A program made the position numbers and the translations under genes. Below the pieces are notes generated by a model that was not told the origin of the DNA, did not search any database, and worked only from the letters and a program-made list of their open reading frames with translations. A DNA stretch of 7,977 nucleotides from Rubrivivax sp. (GTDB taxonomy: Bacteria > Pseudomonadota > Gammaproteobacteria > Burkholderiales > Burkholderiaceae_C). Shown piece after piece: positions 6,865-7,977 of this stretch; the stretch's first letter is position 1, and each line of letters starts with the position of its first letter. Location of the stretch: positions 1 through 7,977 of the forward strand of contig JAIXSD010000631.1 in assembly GCA_027484885.1 (NCBI GenBank), written 5' to 3'.

Positions 6865-7977
6865 TCAGTCGGGCAGGCGCTCTGCCGCCAATTGCCCCAG
6901 CCAGGCCAGCGCCTCGCCCTCGGTCGCCAGCGGCGTCATCGGCGGCAAGGCAGCACGCAGGCGGCGGCCGTAGTTCATGCCGGCCATGCGCGGGTCGCAC
7001 ACGACCAGCAAACCGCGATCCTGCTCGGTACGAATCAAGCGACCGGCGCCTTGCTTGAGCGAGATCGCCGCCTCGGCAATGAAGTACTCGGCAAAGGCAT
7101 TGCGGCCGGCCGCCTCCAGGCGCTGCACGCGCGCTTCGACCAGCGGGTCGTTGGGCGGCGGAAAGGGCAACTTGTCGATCAGCACGCATTGCAGCTTGTC
7201 GCCGGGCACGTCGATGCCCTCCCAGAAGCTGGCCGAGCCGACCAGCACCGCGCGCGGGTTGTCGAGAAACTGGCGCAGCAGCAGCCGCTTGGGCGCCGCG
7301 CCCTGCTGCAGCACGGTGATGTCATCGCCCTCGGCTTCAAACGCAGCGCGCAAGCCATCGCCGATGGTCTGCAGGGCGCGCAAGGTGGTGGTCAGCACAA
7401 AGGTTCGCCCGCCCAACGCGCGTGCGCAGCGTGAGGCCATGGCCGCCACCTGGGGTGCATGATCGGGCTCGTTGGGCTTGGGGAAGCCGCGCGGCACGTA
7501 GAGCCGCGCGTTCTCCTCGTAATGGAAAGGGCTGCCCACGCGCAGCACCGTGGCATCGTCCAGGCCGGTGGGCTCGGTGAACCAGCGCAGGCGCTCGTCC
7601 TCACCCAGGGTGGCCGAGGTGAAGATCCAGGCCTTGGGCGGGCCTTGCAGCTGCTCCTGCATGGCCTCGCGGATGTCCAGCGGCGACTGCACCAGGCGCG
7701 CCTGATTGGGGCTGAGGTCGATCCAGCGCACATCGCCGGGATCAGGTTCTTGCGCAAAGGTCTCGGCCAGGTCACGCAGAGCCACCGCGCGCTCATGCAG
7801 GCGCTGGAAATCGGGAGAGAGCTCGGTCACGGTGGACAGGCATTCGATGGCCTGCTCGGCGGCCGCAGCCACCTCCTCCAGCGCGGCCGAAAAACCGGGG
7901 CGGCCGGCGCGCTCCTTCCAGGCCAGCTTGAGCATGCCGCGCAGCTCGCGCCCGGCACTGGCCAGCGGGCCAGCGCA
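6865..7977 (-). CDS. DinG/YoaA-family ATP-dependent DNA helicase, 5' part missing
   Basis: C-terminal 370 residues of an XPD-like superfamily 2 helicase, a family that unwinds DNA 5' to 3' during repair and damage tolerance. The frame runs open off the right edge, so the Walker motifs and any iron-sulfur cysteines are not visible. Seen here (numbered from the first visible residue) are FTSATL at 119-124, VLVGSASFWEGIDVPG around 244-259 (motif V), LPFPPPNDPL around 270-279, and QGAGRLIRTEQDRG at 309-322 (motif VI with its arginine finger). This order is typical of the DinG/YoaA branch; YoaA-like is slightly favoured, but the visible part does not decide. It is convergent with bamD across a shared terminator. 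Confidence 0.92.
   Translation of the reverse strand, partial: CAGPLASAGRELRGMLKLAWKERAGRPGFSAALEEVAAAAEQAIECLSTVTELSPDFQRLHERAVALRDLAETFAQEPDPGDVRWIDLSPNQARLVQSPLDIREAMQEQLQGPPKAWIFTSATLGEDERLRWFTEPTGLDDATVLRVGSPFHYEENARLYVPRGFPKPNEPDHAPQVAAMASRCARALGGRTFVLTTTLRALQTIGDGLRAAFEAEGDDITVLQQGAAPKRLLLRQFLDNPRAVLVGSASFWEGIDVPGDKLQCVLIDKLPFPPPNDPLVEARVQRLEAAGRNAFAEYFIAEAAISLKQGAGRLIRTEQDRGLLVVCDPRMAGMNYGRRLRAALPPMTPLATEGEALAWLGQLAAERLPD

Noticed and set aside
6044..7189. 381-aa open frame on the minus strand
   Set aside because: It crosses bamD antisense, the bidirectional terminator and the helicase gene in another frame, so it is a GC-rich shadow.
1..7977. Mobile element, CRISPR array, toxin-antitoxin or defence system
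   Set aside because: No transposase, integrase, spaced direct repeats, or recognisable defence protein is visible on either strand; all large frames with real motifs are housekeeping genes.

Overview
The window is a stretch of ordinary, very GC-rich bacterial chromosome. Gene content and protein signatures point to a betaproteobacterium, most likely order Burkholderiales. The reasons are a ScpB condensin subunit followed directly by a very long RluB-type pseudouridine synthase with alanine- and glycine-rich tails, a Ndk-RlmN pair, and bamD divergent from rluD. Genus cannot be fixed from the sequence alone.

Layout from left to right: rlmN (minus, C-terminus off the left edge); ndk (minus), separated from rlmN by a rho-independent terminator; a 120-bp gap with a three-tier nested inverted repeat; rluB (minus, 749 aa); scpB (minus), overlapping rluB by 4 nt (ATGA); a 338-bp gap with no convincing gene; rluD (minus); a compact divergent control region; bamD (plus); a near-perfect palindromic terminator serving both strands; and a DinG/YoaA-type helicase (minus, N-terminus off the right edge).

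In function the window is core housekeeping. Three genes modify 23S rRNA: RlmN (m2A2503), RluB (pseudouridine near 2605) and RluD (pseudouridines of helix 69). Ndk balances nucleoside triphosphates, ScpB belongs to the SMC condensin, BamD is an outer-membrane assembly lipoprotein, and the helicase belongs to the XPD-like repair family. scpB and rluB almost certainly share a transcript and are translationally coupled. ndk and rlmN lie downstream in the same direction but are set apart by hairpins.

No mobile element, CRISPR array, tRNA, rRNA or defence-type cassette is visible, and I do not see an undescribed system. The parts most worth a second look are the long disordered tails of RluB (histone H1-like basic repeats at the N-terminus, RG/RGG and GGGN repeats at the C-terminus), the nested palindrome before ndk, the folded bamD leader, and the unexplained rluD-scpB gap.
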